Source of the DNA: Gonapodya prolifera JEL478
Lineage: Eukaryota > Monoblepharomycota > Monoblepharidomycetes > Monoblepharidales > Gonapodyaceae
DNA: 64,000 nucleotides
NCBI GenBank assembly: GCA_001574975.1
Contig: KQ965752.1
Coordinates: forward strand, 376,802-440,801
Direction of reading: 5' to 3'
Shown in pieces: positions 1-11,160 of the stretch. Both the position numbers and the translations under genes were made by a program. The notes beneath the pieces were generated by a model. It saw nothing but the letters and a program-made list of their open reading frames with translations. It did not search any database and was not told the origin of the DNA. Each line of letters starts with the position of its first letter. Position 1 is the stretch's first letter.

Positions 1-782
1 CCCACCTGGGTGAATCCACCGACTTGCTGTTCACGGATGGAGGCGTAGTTGGGAAGGGTGAGGTTATACGGGCGGAGTGCTTCCACGAGCTATGAAGACA
101 GACCGTCAGCCAAGTTCGTATGAACGTGGGTACAGTAAATAGACCACGGGATTCTAAAAGTACTCACCTGGTCAATCCGAATCCCTGCCTCGACGGTACA
201 CTCCATCTTTTCCGGATCGACGGAGATGACTTTATCCATGAGAGCCATCTGCACCATTCCGAGCTCTTCGAAGGCGATTCCATTCGGACTGAGAGCACTT
301 CCCACAGGCCGCATTTTCATTCCTGACTTGGCGGCCTTTGCGACAATCTCTTCGAGCTCTTCGAGAGAGGAGGGGTGGTGGATGAGAGAGTTGTGTGTCC
401 TGACATGACGCGTCGCCGACCAATTCGAAAGATGCGTGTAGTCTGCTTCCGTGGGCATGTTGTAGTAGCCATAGCCCATGAATGCGGCCGACATGGCCAG
501 TCCTGTCAGGACGGAATACAAAATTGGTCGTGATTTCCGAGGTTTGGGGTGCACAGAAGCATCGGAGGCGGGAGGTGGCGGGTGTGATGAAGAGGATGAT
601 GATACGGATTCAGCTGCTGTCGAAAATAGTCGCGATTGCCGCGCGAATTCGATGCGGTGAACGTTCTGAAGGAGACGCGACCTCTCGAGTGGGAACAGCC
701 ATCGGACGGCGGAATTCGCACTCCGCGAGACATTCGAATGATTCCTGCACGCGATGGACGCTGCGATGCGCCTGGAAGCCAT
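1..782 (-). CDS. L-galactono-1,4-lactone dehydrogenase-like flavoprotein, 5' part (partial)
   Basis: The last enzyme of vitamin C (or, in fungi, erythroascorbate) synthesis oxidises an aldonolactone with FAD at the inner mitochondrial membrane. Two exons are visible: 168-782 and 1-89, joined across a GTGAGT donor and a TTCATAG acceptor in phase 0; the gene continues off the left edge. I start at the Met at 780-782 because what follows is a basic, Ser/Arg-rich presequence, then a hydrophobic stretch (ILYSVLTGLAMSAAFMGYGY), as in plant GLDH. After it come NWSATRHVRTH, MRPVGSALSPNGIAF and MVQMALMDKVISVD, then after the intron NYASIREQQVGGFTQVG. These match the FAD-binding region of plant-type GLDH rather than the shorter fungal arabinonolactone oxidase (ALO). 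The same frame is open upstream to 959, so a longer N terminus is possible. The catalytic half lies outside the window. Confidence 0.85.
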
Positions 783-1147
783 GCCAAGCGATATGTAAGC
801 AACAAATGGACCAGGCACCGTGCTGCGGTTGTCGCGGACAGGGAGAAAATACCCGCTGATAACTGCACCGGAGGAAGTGTGAAATCCAAAAGCAGAAAAA
901 AGAGCGATGGACGAAATGCTTTTACAAAGATGAAATTTCGGGTGAAACAGTCGATTCATAATTGAGTACCAATATTAGAGGTCTTAAACGATCTCTAATT
1001 CGCAGCAATACTACTCCAAAACTACCACACGCCGTAAGTGATGAGGAATAATATAAAGTAGATAGCAGAATAAATTAACAATGAAGGTAGAGACCAGCTC
1101 GATTACCAGTACCAGAGAAGCTACCACTGTAGCCCGCTCATCCATGA
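783..1147. other. Intergenic, nothing recognised
   Basis: This stretch lies between the start of the lactone dehydrogenase-like gene and the end of the kinesin gene, both on the minus strand. It should hold the promoter of the former and the 3' end of the latter. I see no conserved motif, repeat or RNA gene in it. Confidence 0.4.
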
Positions 1148-4100
1148 TCACATCATGTCATAACAGCCTCCACCATCCTCCACCGACCGCGGCTTCCGCT
1201 GAGAAGTTGTCTCGCGAGTGACGACTGTTTGAAATTCTGCGGCGCCATTGGATCGATGATCTGACAGCAAAGCTGCTTGTTGGCCGGTCTCAACGCCACG
1301 GTTCCCATTTTCCAATGTTGAGCCCAAGTCATATGCCGAGGCAGCCGCTCCTATACCCGTGCTCCTTTCTGCTTTCTGTTGCACCAGTTCTCGTTTCACT
1401 CGGGCTGTCTCCTCCTGAGCGTCCTTTGAGCTTCGCTGCCATTTGCGCAAACTCAGCCTTTAGAATCTTCAGTTCGGCGTCCCGTTTGTTCAGCAAAGCA
1501 GTTTTCTCAGACAAGTCTCGTTGAGCTGAAGACACCGAGTCCAGTTGACGCGTCTTTGTGGCCAGTTCTGCTTGCACGGATGACAAAACGGTCGCCTAAA
1601 TTTCCAGCCATAAATAATCCACTTTACCCATGAAAATTTTAATAAAAAAAAAGAAAACATCAACTCACCAACTCCTGAACTTTGGCTTTGGTGCGTGCCG
1701 AATCCCGCTCCACATCAGCAAGTCCTGCACGCCTTTGAGCCTCCAGGCCGCGATCCGTGCCCTTGGTTCTCGTAACTGCTCCTGCAAAACTTTCACCTCC
1801 TCTGCGGACTGGAAGATGTCAAGTGGTTGTTAATCACTTGCGATGGCTCCTCACGTTTAGTGACAAAATTTCTTATTGGCAGACACTGCATGAGTAACCC
1901 TCACCATTTCCCGCAATTCCTTTGCAGTGCGGACCACGTCAGCATCTTTACCCTCGACCATCCTCCTGAGCGACCTCAACTCATCCTGCATCTTCAAACC
2001 ACGCGTCTTTTCATAGTTCAAGTTTGCCGTCAGCTAATCGTTGCCCTCGCGAAGATTCGAAAAGGCAGCGTCTGCACCTTCAAGGTTGAAGATCTGGTCG
2101 TCAACGCGAGTGAAGGACACAACTGTGAGCCCAAGGCCCACAAAACGGCCGTTCATGTCTCTAACCCACCTGAGTCCTCGCCTCCTCCAACTCCTTCTCC
2201 AACCTCCCCACCTCGACAGCCACCTCATCGCTCCGCCCTTCCGCCTGCATGCTGCGTTCCCTCTCTGCTTCCAGCGCCTGACTTAGCTCCACCAGCTCTT
2301 GCTCCACCTCGGAAATCTGCTCGAGCTGCGCTTGAGCCTCGGAAAGCTGGCTTTCGAGGTCGTGTAGGGACTCTAGACGCTGCTGCAGACTGCGGTTGAC
2401 GGATGTCAAGGTTTCGACTTCGCGCGTTTTTGAAAGAGTTTCAGCTTTCGTTTCAGCGACCACGTTTGTCTGGGTAAGAGAGTGCCTCATCACGAAAACG
2501 AATTCGGAGTCGGAACCTTTCAGAAAGCTCACCAATTCTGCAATCTGCTCTTTTGCCTTGACGAGCTCTTCACATTACTGGCCCCAGCAGACTGTGACGT
2601 CAAAGCCTCCATAACCTCTCACTCGCCTCGCGTTCCTCGGTAAGACTCCCAGCAAGATGCTCGTTATCCTCGCGCAACATCGCTAGCATGTCATCGATTC
2701 CTTTGAAGCTTGAAAGCTGGAACAAACGCAATGCTTTTCCATCAGCCACATGCAAGTCTTCAGGACGGAACCAACTGTCTCACCTGGGCCCTCGCGTCCC
2801 TCAACGCCGACTCCAGCATATCCATCTCCACCGTGAGCTTATCGAATTTCCCCTCAGCCTGAACACTGCGCTGCCGCTCCGCCTCGAGTCGGCTTTTCAA
2901 GTTCTCCACGTCGGTTTCGATCCGCAAAACCTGGGGCTCTCTTCGGGCTGGGTCAGCTCTTGCTCCAACTGCGAAATCCTCGCCAATAAGGTCGGAGAAG
3001 AGCCCGTATCTTCCTCTCCCGACCGCTGCACATGCCTCCTCTGCGCTGCTGCCTCCTTCCGCACCTCACTCAGCCAACAGACCCTTCAAATCCGCGTTCT
3101 CCTTCCTCAAATCGGCACACGTTGCATGGAACATTGCCAAATCCGCCTCCATCTTCGCCACTTCTGGAGACTTGAGCCTCGCATTCTCCTGCATCGTACG
3201 CTCCAAGAGCTTCACAAAGTCCGGGTCATCCACCGTGCTCGGTTGCTCCACCCGGCCAATGTGATCGCGCAACGCGATGCGCGTCACTTCAGGGTTCTGA
3301 TTCGTGAGCCGGTCGATTTCGGCGTACAGTGAGGCAACTTCGTCAGGTAAAACATGGAGGGTATCGGCGGAGGAGGACTTCGATCGGGCAGGGCTGACAC
3401 AGGAGACGACTTAAACTTGGATAGAACCGTTGCCACATGAGTATAACCACCAAGAAGCCGCCCCCACAAAACACCTACCATTTGCTTGTGTTGCAACACA
3501 GTCTGCAACCTCGCCGCATGCTCCTTCTGCGCCTGCAGCGCCGCCTCGTAGTTTTCCTTCGTCTCGTCCAGCTTGGTCAGGTGTCGCGACAAAAGATTCT
3601 GCCAGTCAATATTGTCCACGGATTCATCCTCTGGCGGTGTTGTTGTCACGCAGTTTGTCTTTGAGGAGCCACTGGACTCTGTAGCCACAGACCGATGTCG
3701 TCCAGTTCCCAGCGAAGACAGTTCGGAGCTAACGGTGGCGATTTCGGCCCGTAAACGGATGACCTCATTTTGCAGGGCCTTGTATGATGCCGCTACGAGG
3801 GCTATTGGTTTGGCTGAGGTTATACGCCGTACTTGCATCCTTCTCCTCACCTTCAATCTGCACATTCCTCGAAACGGCATTCTTGACCTGCTTCGCATTG
3901 TCCGCGAACCTCAAAGTCGACATCGCTTCAACCAACGACATCAAATACATCAAGGTTCCACCTCGCCAACTCACTCTCCCCCATCGCCGCCTGCGCCGCC
4001 GCAACGCACGCCACCTTCCACTTCACACAATTACCACCCAGAGCGTCCTTGAGGAGAAACAACTGGAGTCTCTGAAGTTGGTGTAGGTCGCCGCGCCCGC

Positions 4101-5480
4101 GCCCGGCTTCCCGCCGCCCTTGACGAGTGACTCCAGCACGCGCCCGAGAGCGTGCAGCGATTTTTGTTTTGGAGGTGGCTTCTTTGAGACGGAGGCCGGT
4201 GGCGTTGGTGGATTTTGGCGTTCGGAGCCCAGCGGTTGGTACAGGGGAAAGAAGGGACAAGTGCGAGAGTTGTTGAGGATGTGAGGCGGGAGCGGATCCA
4301 TACCACCGACTCACGGCCAAATCGACAAAGTGCATCTTGCTCTCGGCAATCTCCTGCACGCCCTCGCCGTCCCGGACATGACTTGTTCGGCGCAGTGTCA
4401 TTGTGAACACGGCGTGTGAGCGGGAGGATTTGTCGTTCACCTATTTATTTTCGGTGGTGAAAGAGGGGTGAAGAATACATGAAGGATGAATATTGCCAGT
4501 ACGACAACCGGTAACAATGAGCGGAGAACAGAACTCACGTCGGTCGCAGTGGTGGTCCGTTCCAGAGTCCCCTGTGGCAGAAGGTCATGCGCGGACTCGG
4601 CAGACGGGCACACGTCGTCATACATCCTAGACCGTACGCCCAAGTAAACCATTTGAGACCTCACCCCATCGCGACCCTCTGCCGCTTCCAGTACACCATT
4701 TCAACCCACACACCCCGATCCCGCGTGGCCCCCAGACCCCGAGCGGAGCAGGTGCTTGATGATCTCGTTGTATATCTCGAGGTACGATACGCGCAGGACG
4801 AGGTCGGGTGCGGTGTGGGTTTGGAGCGTGGGTGTGGCGGTAGGAGTGGAGGTGGGAGAAGATGTAGTCGATTCTGTCATGGGGACATGCGAGGTCGTTG
4901 AGGAAGAAATGATGGGAGGGCGGGGGGAGGAGTTGGGCACTCACGCGCGAGGAAGGATGACTTTGCTTTCGGGAGTGCCGAGCATGGTGTGCGTTGTGCC
5001 TGTGCCCGTCTGATGTTGGTGACGGTGTTAGAAACTTACAGTACTAGTACTGAGGCGGATCGCGAGCCTGGAGTCTCCACGACTCGGATGAGACATTTCC
5101 GCTCCGCGTTACAAAGCCTCCATCTCCAGTAGTATGGCTGTTCTATAGAACAATTCCAAGAGCAGAGTGCCTTCACCACAGCAAAACACGGTCCCATTAA
5201 ACCCATCCAAGAACCTATCGCACACCTCTCTCCCAAGCATATCACAGACATCCTCCTGGGACGCTGTCTCGCCACCGGCCTTGTCAAAGACGAATCCGGC
5301 CTGTGCGCACCTGACGGTACGACCGTCTGCCTCGACCTCGAACTATTTTATTTGGTACCATAGGGTCCGCCACTGGTTTCTGATCCCTTTGAATCTCTTC
5401 ACGCCGTATACCCCGACTTCTTTTAATAAGTGCTTTGTGAGTACTCCCACATCAACAATCCGCATGGCCACCTCGTTCCC
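1148..5480 (-). CDS. Kinesin-like motor protein with long coiled-coil tail (multi-exon, several frame changes)
   Basis: A microtubule motor is read on the minus strand in many short pieces. In order: FDKAGGETASQEDVCDMLG and DGFNGTVFCCG near 5150-5300; a P-loop exon (about 4940-5010); VSYLEIYNEIIKHLL near 4760; NDKSSRSHAVFTMTL (switch I) near 4430; KMHFVDLA then GSER (switch II) at 4230-4340; SLHALGRVLESLV near 4130; LKDALGGN near 4045; and LRFADNAKQVKNAV near 3920. The rest, down to the stop at 1148, is heptad-rich coiled coil. Motor followed by a long coil suggests a kinesin-12/KIF15-like protein, but the family is not certain. The P-loop reads TGTGTTHT, with Thr where the invariant Lys should be. 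Frame changes occur between the switch II, SLHALG and LKDALGGN blocks without obvious introns, so this is either a decaying gene or carries indel errors. The N-terminal exon before 5300 is unresolved. Confidence 0.75.
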
Positions 5481-5578
5481 CGGCTTGGATTTATGATCTC
5501 AAAGTGTTATTGAAATTGTGATTCAAATTCAGCCGCCAGATAAACTCCTCCCCCCCCTCTTTCCACCCAATCCACACG

Positions 5579-6202
5579 ATGGCCGCCGCAATTCTCCCCG
5601 ACGCGCTCTTTGCCCTCATCTGCCCAACGCCCCGCGACTCCCTCGTCCGCCTTGCTGGCTCCTCTTCCCAATCTCCACCCGACTGCTCGGCGCAAGCGGT
5701 CCAGACTGTTCTCTACACGGCAGTCTTCTGCGCGCTGCTGGCGTACGCTTACGTGTCGTACCTGAATACAAAGATCCTCAAGTGGAGGAAGCTGGCGGCG
5801 AACAAGGACCAGGAGCTGAAAGGTGGGAGCTCAGCGGGTTTCGGGGTTTCGAGGCGTGTCTGAGCGATGGGCGCTTCATTCTTCGTGCTTTTAACGATGC
5901 TTTGCGTGAACGGACATGTGGAATCCGTGCATTCAGATCGATTCGGGAGTGGAGGTGCGAAAGGGTCCATTCCCGGTTTCGGCAGCTTGGATTCCCTCCG
6001 GCGCGAGAACGTGCTGTATGTTCATCATCTTGCTTTTATCTGCGCGTATTCTGTCCGGGCCAGTAATACCTTGATGTAATTGTCCTCACCCAGGCTGTCG
6101 AGTCAAGTTGTCGAGTTGGAGGAAAAAGTCGTGGCGTTGAAGAAGGAGCTGGGTTTGCGGTCTTCGTCCACGGAAACTTTCACTCCAATGCCAGCGATTT
6201 GA
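5579..6202 (+). CDS. Small single-pass membrane protein with C-terminal coiled coil
   Basis: Starts at ATG 5579 (MAAAILPDALFALICP) and has a strong membrane helix, TVLYTAVFCALLAYAYVSYL, followed by a basic stretch (LKWRKLAANKDQEL). Exon 1 probably ends at 5822 before GTGGGA. A short middle exon near 5990-6030 (LDSLRRENVL, donor GTATGT) and a last exon from about 6090 (LSSQVVELEEKVVALKKELG) join in phase 2 and give a continuous heptad pattern ending at TGA 6200-6202. The first junction is one base out of phase as I read it, so either the acceptor is misplaced or there is an indel. The product would be about 110-130 residues, anchored with a cytosolic coil. I do not recognise the family; small organelle tethers look like this. 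Confidence 0.55.
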
Positions 6203-6789
6203 TGGCGAGCCTTTTGGGAAACCTTTCGCTCGAATGGGGCAGTCGCCTGGGTCAATCGCCGCCTGTCCATGTACCTCGAGGCTCATTATACATATCATCC
6301 TTTTGCTTCTTTGTACCAGGGGCAGTAGATTCGGGAACTAAATGAAAACAAAGACTTGAATGTATCGGTGTACTGCTATCATTGTCGTGGCCCCGGGTGG
6401 CATTGCCTCATGGCGCCACGAGCACGATGCCCGTGGCGAAATTATTTTATCGCAGCTTGTTCATATGCAGAAGTGAGGTAACGGTCATTAAGACGCGTGA
6501 TAGGTTAGTAAAGAGTTAGTGGGAGCACCGAGAATCTTCGAACTTTGGACTTGTCAGGGGCTTCCGCGACCCCCCTTGCCCACTGACAGTCGTTGAGATG
6601 GAATTACTACTTTGAGCCAAAGCATTTATGTTCGTTACGTGGAACACTGTACAAAAGGGAGACCCCGACCACACTAGGTGCGCTACCAGTCGCACCGAAT
6701 CCCACTCCGAGGGGCGCGTCCGCCAGCCCACTTCGCAGACTGGTGCGAATTTTTGTTGTAAGTGTTTTTCACTATCAGCTGAATAGCTT
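6203..6789. other. Intergenic, no feature recognised
   Basis: No ORF with recognisable content on either strand. There is a GC-rich imperfect inverted repeat around 6390-6445 (ggtggc ... gccacg), but nothing that marks an RNA gene or mobile element. Confidence 0.35.
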
Positions 6790-7191
6790 GTGCGGAGGCT
6801 AACTTGTTTTGCCTCCGAACAGCCTTCTCTCCAGCCGGTCAAAGCTCTTGTTGTCTCATGCCTCCGAAAGCATGTTTCAGGCTATCGCCGCAAGTTCGCC
6901 CCGCAGTCGGAGGCGGCCTCGGCCTCTGCATCGTGTCCCCGCGTCGTTCCATTTCCCCTCCTCCACCTCACCCGCGAAATCATTCTCCGGATGTCGACGT
7001 ACTGGCACGGACCCCACCCTCTCGGTCTCCCCTCCACATGTCTTAATCGACGACTCTACGCAATCGTGTCGGATCCCGTGACCATCGCGGTGCGAGCCCT
7101 CTTTGGCCGAGGCCCGCCGGTTGAACGTCAATCATCCGCCTCTCCGCTTGGCGGTCATGGTCAGATCTTTGAACGCTGCTCAGAACTCTGA
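6790..7191 (+). pseudogene. ORF with F-box-like segment, possibly a relic
   Basis: An open frame of 133 codons contains a stretch resembling the start of an F-box (REIILRMSTYW, then STCLNRRLYAIVSDPV, as in PxEIxxxI...L..TCRRLY). Just downstream (7165-7285) the sequence repeats 'cagaactctgaacaag' twice plus a shorter copy, and reading frames there are broken. The similarity is short and I made it by eye. If real, this would be the leftover of an F-box/ankyrin-type gene at the edge of the repeat-rich stretch. No start site or introns can be assigned. Confidence 0.25.
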
Positions 7192-7330
7192 ACAAGGCCC
7201 AGGCGCGACGGTCAGCGCTCTTGAACTCCGCGGTCAGAACTCTGAACAAGTTTGTTCCGGACCTAGCGCAGAGGCCTGAACAAGTCCCGGCCGTGACAGC
7301 CGCCAAGCAGAGGTATGTTCAACTTTGGAT

Positions 7331-7850
7331 TGCGCGAATCGCGGATGGCGGATTGGGAGGACAGCCAATCATGCCCGATTCCGGTCCGCAATACGCAATC
7401 CGGAATTCGGAATCTGTGTGTTCACCTTGGCGGTCCGAATCCATGCTTTCACCTTGCTGAACCATGATTGGCGGTCCGTATTGCGTTTTGGGAGCACCAA
7501 TCACCCCCCTAGGGATGGACCGAGAATGGTCATGGGTCGACGACCGACACCAAGGTGCACTTGGATCGCCCCCCTAGGGCCGAACCGCCAAGGTGCAATC
7601 ACTGTATCGCCCCCCTAGGGATGGACGAAGAATCGGCATGTTGCACTTTTGGTAAAGTCCAACTTTTTGGGTGCACAAATTTGTTGATCACCAAGATGCG
7701 AGCACCTATTCAAAGTTGCGGATTCGTGGATTTGCGGATTCCTGGATCGCGGATTCGGTGCTCGGATTCTCACATTGCTCCAACCTCCCCCCTAGCGATG
7801 GATCACACCACCTAGGGATCGATCACACTCTCTCAGATTTTTGGCAGAAA
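7331..7850. repeat. Repeat array 1: CCCCCCTAGGG-type units
   Basis: Degenerate units centred on 'atcgcccccctagggatgga' followed within 5-30 bases by 'caaggtgcaatca' or similar occur at about 7502, 7566, 7607 and, more weakly, 7786 and 7812. The flanks are made of diverged 'gcggattc' and 'gtgcacaaatttg' stretches. The same units in the same orientation recur at 9850-10040, so this is a dispersed tandem family. No coding potential is evident. Confidence 0.65.
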
Positions 7851-8189
7851 CAACAGGCTCCCACACCACCTTGTTCTCTCTTGCTATAAGTCAATACATC
7901 TGTGAATCCACACCCAAACACTTTCTGCTTGTCACATTCGCCTCCATTGTGGACTCAACCTCTCTAGGATAGCTAAAGTATCTGCCCATCCTTCACAATC
8001 ATCACCATCACAGAATCAGACCCTGTTTGCATCGCAATGCCGTTCTCAACTCAAATTCTGTCCACCGCAAATAGCCACCAATCCTGCATCACATTTGTGA
8101 TTGCCAATCCTGGATCACTCGGGCATTCACAGATCTCATATCATGTTCTGTTTGATTTCTGATTTCCAGTTTTCACTGTAAATACTTTA

Positions 8190-9470
8190 TTAATATATCT
8201 CAAAATCTTCTTCTTCTTGTGCTCCCTCTTCTGAATTAGAAACTTTCTCCTCATTTGCAATCTCACTTACGTAAACCCTCAAGCCAGTTATCCCAAAAGT
8301 CACCACTCCCTTCAAAAGATTTTTAATATTAAACCTGATACCCGGCTGTTCTGCAACAGTCTCTCTACTCACTCTGCTCAAATACTCCATCAACCCATGT
8401 CGTAAAGCACGCAAGGCCATGCCCTAACACTTTGACGAGGTATCTGACAAGCTCCACTTTCCCCCCTGCTGAGGCTTGCTCGCGGCGCCGCCGTGCAAAT
8501 AGTGTCTTTCCAATCTGCAAAACGCTTTGGAAAGGCCATCTCTCTTTCACTAATGACTGCTCATATCGCTTTGCCATTGGTGCCATCAGCCTGTACATCG
8601 GCACAACAGATTTTGGTGCTCCGGCATCCAGCTTGCTTGTCCCCACCCTACGAAATACTTTCAGAAGTTGTCCACATTCTGTGAAACCAGACGTCTTGTG
8701 AAAGTGCTGCTGTTGTGAAGTGCTGTCATCCTCATTCTCACCTTCATCTGTCATCAAAACCAAAAGCTTCACTGCAATATCAATAATGTTTCCTTGCATT
8801 TGCGCTGCTCCATCAAGTAAACTGTCCTTCGAAACCATTCTGCTTCCTCCCTTCACTCTCATTCAACCCATTTGTACTCCGCCATCCCCTGCGCCTCAGC
8901 TGGGCCACATCTCCTTCCACCCTGCTGTCCCACTCTGGCATAGGATCTCTCAGCCCACCCCATAACCCCTGCCGTTTCCTGTGCACCCCATGGCAGACTA
9001 CTGGACGCGCTGTGGCACGAAGTCGGGCATCAGTTTGGTGAAGTGGCGTGGCGGATCAACCAGTTGCTGCCTCCAGCCTCACCCCAGTCATCTCACAAAG
9101 GGAAGCGAAAACGGTCTGCATCATCTGCAGACTCAGCCATAAAACGCGTGAAGATTCAAAAAGTAATATATATTTCAGTTGTCTTCTTCAGTACCGCCCC
9201 CGGCTGCCCCTCACGCATAAATGTTACACATCCACCATAGAATACTTTGACCAACGCCAGTTCACCATATCGCTCAAATACATCATCCTCGATTGCTCTC
9301 TCAAAGTGCTTCAAAATAGGGCGAATATGAAAGTCCGTCAATTCAAGGGCTAAGCCCCTCATCCCCTCGCTCACAGGCCCAATATCCCTCATAATGTGCT
9401 GATACCGCACAAGTGTGTCCCGATACCCCCTCAGAATATCCTGTGTCTCAGCAATCCAGGAGAGCACTTA
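8190..9470 (-). CDS. Unrecognised protein between two repeat arrays (fragmented frames)
   Basis: Three minus-strand segments look coding: 9156-9467 (SWIAETQDILRGYRDTLVRY, ELTDFHIRPILKHFERAIED), 8365-8862 (NIIDIAVKLLVLMTDEGEN, RWPFQSVLQIGKTLFARRRR) and 8190-8420 (HGLMEYLSRVSRETVAEQPG, ending EEEDFEIY stop). The second and third overlap in different frames around 8400, where a one-base shift would make HGLACLRALRHGLMEY continuous; the first and second are probably joined by one or two introns near 8870-9150. The product is helical and charged with an acidic tail. I recognise no family. Its position between two copies of a tandem repeat makes it a candidate accessory gene. Confidence 0.45.
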
Positions 9471-9754
9471 CAAATCCGTTGTGCTAATGTGTAAGGGTAA
9501 CCTACCGACATTGGATTCCGTGACCTGAGAAAAGGCTGAGTTGGTGCTTAGAGTACACTTCTTTCTTTTATGCTGATCATTCTGTTATTCTCCATCCCTG
9601 ACTGATGGGAAAAGCAACGAGGCCAAGAGCCCAGAACCGCTTCAACTGCTCCTCCAGTTCCCAAAATGTGACAGCCTTCTGATTGGGCAAGCAGGATTTG
9701 GGGAGCACAGATGTGGACCAAGAATCACCAAGGGGCAAGCACGGATTGCGGATG

Positions 9755-9845
9755 GGGAGCACGGAGCACGGACCACGGAGCACGGACCACGGACCACGGA
9801 CCACAGAGCACGGACCACGGACGACGGATTGCGGATTTCAGATTG
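9755..9845. repeat. Short tandem repeat, (CGGAGCA/CGGACCA)n
   Basis: About 80 bp of alternating 'cggagca' and 'cggacca' heptamers, decaying into 'cggacgacggattgcgg'. It abuts repeat array 2 and resembles the 'gcggatt' flank of array 1. Confidence 0.8.
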
Positions 9846-10045
9846 CGGCCCAATCTTGGATCGCCCCCTAGGGACGGACACTCCATAGGAAAGGTGCAAT
9901 CATAGATTGCCCCCCTAGGGACCGACCGCCAAGGTGCAATCACAGATCGCCCCCATTGGGATTGACCGACACCAAGGTGCACCAAGGTGCCATCATGGAT
10001 CACGGATCACGGACCAACACTGAAGTGCACAGATTTGGTAGAACA
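9846..10045. repeat. Repeat array 2: CCCCCCTAGGG-type units
   Basis: Three units, 'gatcgccccctagggacgga', 'gattgcccccctagggaccg' and 'gatcgcccccattgggattg', are each followed by 'aaggtgcaatca' or 'aaggtgcaccaagg'. They match the units at 7502-7620 in the same orientation, about 2.3 kb away, with the unrecognised gene at 8190-9470 between them. The block ends with 'gtgcacagatttggtag', which also has a counterpart ('gtgcacaaatttgttga') in array 1. Confidence 0.65.
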
Positions 10046-10179
10046 CGGGCAAGCGGACCTGTCGCACTTTGGGCCTCCGTTTGTTGCACTCTTGCACTTT
10101 TTTGTAACGCACTTGACTGAGGGGTGCCATTGGACATCATATTGATTGCGATGCTGTGAGATGGAGGGTGTTTCGGCAT

Positions 10180-10750
10180 AGCAAATACTCACGAAAAAAA
10201 CATCTAAACGCACGTTCCACATGCCCCGCAGTACCAGAACCAAGTCCGCCGATATACATCATAAGCTTTTCGACTTGAAGTCCTTCTGGAATACAGGAGA
10301 GAATATTGTTCGCGCCATGATAACGAATCGCGGAAGGTATTTTCGACATCAATTGGTCTCTCAGAGAGTCCGGACATGAAACATCTCTGGCGTACTCGTG
10401 TTCGTCGCGAGAGTTCAAGTAATCCGAAAGTTGAACATTCCGTTTCACGAGACCACTTCTCCTGTTGAACACTTCCGCGCTAAGATGGGGGTCACCATGT
10501 AAGACTGTCTACATAGAGAGAAAATCGTCGTCGAATCCAAGCTTGGTGACTGCGTTTCGGAACAGGATGGGGCTTCGAGATTGCCACGAGTTCTGGATAA
10601 AGCGATCGTTCCACTCCAGCATCATCATCGGTCGGGTAGCGACGAGATTGTAGTTGGCTACAAGATGATCGATGCGGGGGGCTGAGAGGCCCATCGATTC
10701 CAATATTGACATTGCGGCTTTTGGCAACGACCCGGGTCACATGACCTGTC
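10180..10750 (-). CDS. JmjC-domain-like fragment
   Basis: Two minus-strand pieces, about 10500-10730 (KAAMSILESMGLSAP, RPMMMLEWNDRFIQNSW) and 10180-10472 (RRSGLVKRNVQLSDYLNSRD, ILSCIPEGLQVEKLMMYIGG then GLGSGTAGHVERA), read like the front half of a fungal JmjC protein, in which MxYIGxxGSxTPxH precedes the iron-binding His. The first iron ligand would fall in the GTAGHV segment, while the rest of the double-stranded beta-helix is not seen downstream, so the gene appears partial or continues through unrecognised exons. JmjC proteins are 2-oxoglutarate/Fe(II) oxygenases, often histone demethylases. The assignment rests on one short motif. Confidence 0.4.
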
Positions 10751-10904
10751 AAAAAAATATTAATGCTTCACCCAAGAAAATTCCCATTCATCTGTATTAA
10801 TTCTCTCAGTTTATTGTTGGACCGGGTCTCAGGCAGATTATGAAGGTTGTGTTCTTGCGGTGGGCGTCCGAACTTCTCTTCATCTTCGCAACAAAACTGA
10901 AACA

Positions 10905-10963
10905 CTGCAACACTGCAACACTGCAACACTGCAATACTGCAATACTGCAACAACCCAACACTG
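10905..10963. repeat. Microsatellite (CACTGCAA)n
   Basis: About six to seven tandem copies of the octamer cactgcaa, the last two varied to aatactgc. A reverse-complement piece (tgttgcagtgttgcag) lies at about 11060-11076, so this segment could fold back on itself. It sits roughly 200 bp upstream of the ankyrin/SH3 gene start. Confidence 0.85.
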
Positions 10964-11160
10964 CATCAACCCATCAACCCAACAATACAAAAATCCAACA
11001 CATGCCCTACAAGTTCTGGGAATACTATATCATAGTCAGACTTCTGATCGAGAATTGTTTGTTGCAGTGTTGCAGTTGAAGATATTTTCGGGGAAACCCC
11101 TCTGTCAGTCAAGCCACAGTTGTTTGCCCTCCCTTTGCCCAATTATCGGCCATCCCTCCA

